Positions 34,722 through 36,140 of a DNA stretch of 36,140 nucleotides are shown here, one piece after another (within the stretch, counting starts at the first letter, position 1; each line of letters begins with the position of its first letter). The DNA lies in NCBI RefSeq assembly GCF_900116195.1, contig NZ_FOZW01000026.1, positions 1-36,140 of the forward strand. The letters are read 5' to 3'. A program made the translations under genes and the position numbers. The notes under the pieces are model-generated. The model did not search any database. It was not told where the DNA came from and saw nothing but the letters and a program-made list of their open reading frames with translations. The DNA is from Alloyangia pacifica (GTDB lineage: Bacteria > Pseudomonadota > Alphaproteobacteria > Rhodobacterales > Rhodobacteraceae).

Positions 34722-35087
34722 TCACCATGCCGGGGTGGGCACCTCGCGCACCGCCTCGAAAGCGTCGCCTATGACGCGGGTGGCGCGCATCCGCCTGTCA
34801 TCGAAGGTCTTGAGCGTGTCGCAGAGTTCCCCCGTGGGGACGATGCCCTACTCCGGCATGGTCATCGGCGGCATCGTGGCCCGCTGCGCCCAATCGAAGG
34901 CCTCGGTGGAAACGACATCGATGGCCTCGGTGGTCGCGCCGCCCCCGCCATAGCAAATGGTCAGCGTAAGCTTCCCCGCCTGCTCGCATCCGCCGGCTCG
35001 GCGATCCTTTGCATGGGGTGCATTCGCCGCGCTTGTCGAAGGCCGAGACATCTCATTCACTCGCCAGCGCCTGTCCGGGCCTTGCAA
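34722..35087 (-). pseudogene. Coding remnant with internal stop
   Basis: One minus-strand frame reads coding-like (LTLTICYGGGGATTEAIDVV, then STEAFDWAQRATMPPMTMPE), hits a TAG at 34848-34850, and goes on in the same frame as GIVPTGELCDTLKTFDDRRM, then RATRVIGDAFEAVREVPTPAW to a TGA at 34722-34724. A TAC-to-TAG change would explain the stop. No ribosome binding site is clear, and I do not recognise the family. Together with the neighbouring remnant it suggests a decayed accessory patch. Confidence 0.35.
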
Positions 35088-35597
35088 CAGGCGGCGCGGC
35101 CATCCAGAGCGTGTCAGTCGGTCCTTTCCCGACGTCTGGGGTTTTCCGTATTTCCAAACCGCCTCGACCGGTGGCGTGGGGCAAGGCGGCGCATGGCGCG
35201 ATCCTTGATGAGTCGTTTTCCCCTGCGCTGGCGCAACCCCTGCTGCTCAGCTTGGGCGCAAACATGGTATACCGGCGCATACTGCATCAAACTGTCACAC
35301 CCGCGCCTTCCCGAGGTCCTGCCAAAGGACGCACGCCAAGCGTGCATTGTGACGCTGCGTAAGCTATTTGGAAACCATGGCCTTTGCGGCGTAAAAGCAA
35401 ACATTTTTACAAATTGCTGCAGCGCAGGGCAAATGATTTACAAATAAAATCATATTTTACCGAGGCTTATTTCAATATTTTCGATCTACGGTATGATCGA
35501 TGCAGGGATGGAAGAAGTCGCCGCGCGACTTTGGAGAAATTGGAACGCTCACGGGCCCGGAGATACACGCCGGCTCCATGACACCAGGGAGGACATC
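35088..35597. other. Intergenic region upstream of acs
   Basis: About 510 bases without a gene. The left part is GC-rich and unremarkable except for TGGTATACCG at 35265-35274, a near copy of the GntR-type palindrome at 26719. From about 35395 it turns sharply AT-rich, with an inverted repeat at 35433-35453, and must hold the acs promoter. Confidence 0.55.
35433..35453. promoter_or_regulatory. AT-rich inverted repeat upstream of acs
   Basis: ATGATTT (35433-35439), a 7-base spacer and AAATCAT (35447-35453) form a 21-bp dyad about 145 bases before the acs start. It is a candidate operator. TTTACAAAT and GGCAAATG beside it resemble loosely the TTTGCAAA-type sites of short-chain-fatty-acid regulators (RamB/ScfR-like), a weak comparison. 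Confidence 0.4.
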
Positions 35598-36140
35598 ATG
35601 AAAGACGACGCCCAGACTGCGACTGCAGGAACCTACCCCCCGTCCGAGGATTTTGTGGCCAAGGCGCATGTAGACGCGGCGCGCTACGAGGAGATGTACG
35701 CGCGCTCGGTCGCCGACCCCGACGGTTTCTGGGGCGAGCAGGCGCAGCGGCTCGACTGGATGGCGCGGCCGACGAAGATCAAGGACACCAACTTCGACTT
35801 CGGCAATGTCTCGATCAAGTGGTTCGAGGACGGCGTGCTCAACGTCGCCCACAACTGCATCGACCGCCACCTGCCCGCCCGCGCAAACCAGACCGCGATC
35901 ATCTTCGAGCCCGACAACCCCGAGGATCCCGCCCAGCACATCACCTATGCCGAGCTCTACGACAAGGTGAACCGCATGGCCAACGTCCTGCTCAGCCAGG
36001 GCGTCATGCGCGGCGACCGCGTCGTCATCTACCTGCCGATGATCCCCGAGGCGGCCTATGCCATGCTCGCCTGCGCGCGCATCGGCGCCATCCATTCCAT
36101 CGTCTTCGCCGGCTTCTCGCCGGACGCGCTGGCCAACCGC
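35598..36140 (+). CDS. acs: Acetyl-CoA synthetase (AMP-forming), 3' part outside window
   Basis: The first 181 codons of acetyl-CoA synthetase, which activates acetate through acetyl-[43 protein letters not shown] and the ANL-family lead-in [34 protein letters not shown] are characteristic. ATG 35598 follows AGGGAGGACATC. The AMP-binding and acetylation-site lysine motifs lie beyond the window. Its long AT-rich leader implies regulated expression. Confidence 0.96.
   Translation, partial: MKDDAQTATAGTYPPSEDFVAKAHVDAARYEEMYARSVADPDGFWGEQAQRLDWMARPTKIKDTNFDFGNVSIKWFEDGVLNVAHNCIDRHLPARANQTAIIFEPDNPEDPAQHITYAELYDKVNRMANVLLSQGVMRGDRVVIYLPMIPEAAYAMLACARIGAIHSIVFAGFSPDALANR

Overview
This is a GC-rich (by eye mid-60s percent) chromosomal window from an alphaproteobacterium, most likely a Rhodobacteraceae/Roseobacter-group species. 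The main support is gene content and order: a yajC-secD-secF-Mth938-ccmABCDG cluster, glnB-glnA, a PhyR/NepR/EcfG general stress response (GSR) locus, and a Hint-domain protein of the type common in this family. Most of the window is ordinary core genome with a few short accessory stretches.

Layout. 1-507: 5' part of a MetY-like PLP enzyme (-). 508-1317: non-coding stretch ending in the acpP terminator. 1318-2508: acpP and fabG (-). 2661-3587: serine hydrolase (+). 4147-4231: tRNA-Leu(UAG) (-). 4402-6485: Hint-domain protein (+) convergent with nnrE/nnrD (-), their stop codons sharing one CTAG. 6658-8503: glnB and glnA (+), followed by a strong terminator. 8647-10689: small membrane protein, lytic transglycosylase and a membrane-anchored unknown (+). 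10704-11980: DUF3445/HODM-like protein and NUDIX hydrolase (-). 12067-14842: ccmG, D, C, B, A (-). 14977-18632: Mth938-domain protein, secF, secD, yajC (-). 18818-19732: lower-GC GIY-YIG/DUF4357 gene (-). 19882-23327: trypsin-like protease, serS, TspO-like membrane protein, DoxX (+). 23399-26663: der and an aldehyde dehydrogenase (-). 27327-28222: divergent 34-residue membrane peptide and PRC-barrel protein. 28281-31748: three overlapping genes (-), reading histidine kinase, amidoligase, peptidase C26. 31883-33545: ecfG-nepR (-) divergent from phyR (+). 33686-34070: two small stress-type membrane proteins (-). 34270-35087: decayed coding remnants. 35598-end: start of acs (+).

How it fits together. 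From 27.3 to 34.3 kb the window looks like one GSR neighbourhood. It holds PhyR, NepR, the EcfG sigma factor, a HWE/HisKA_2 sensor kinase, and small membrane proteins of stress-associated families. GGAAC-N16-CGTT promoter-like sites lie before phyR and before the 34-residue peptide gene. The least familiar part is the translational coupling of the kinase to an Amidoligase_2 enzyme and a class-I glutamine amidotransferase-like hydrolase. That pair is predicted to make and cut amide or isopeptide bonds on an unknown substrate, here apparently under stress control. It is my best candidate for an under-described system.

Other non-gene structure includes a dispersed 3'-flanking repeat family with one 27-bp perfect hairpin, several short tandem repeats at gene ends, an 11-bp-phased repeat before yajC, and two GGTATACC palindromes. 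All function calls are by reading; no database search was run.
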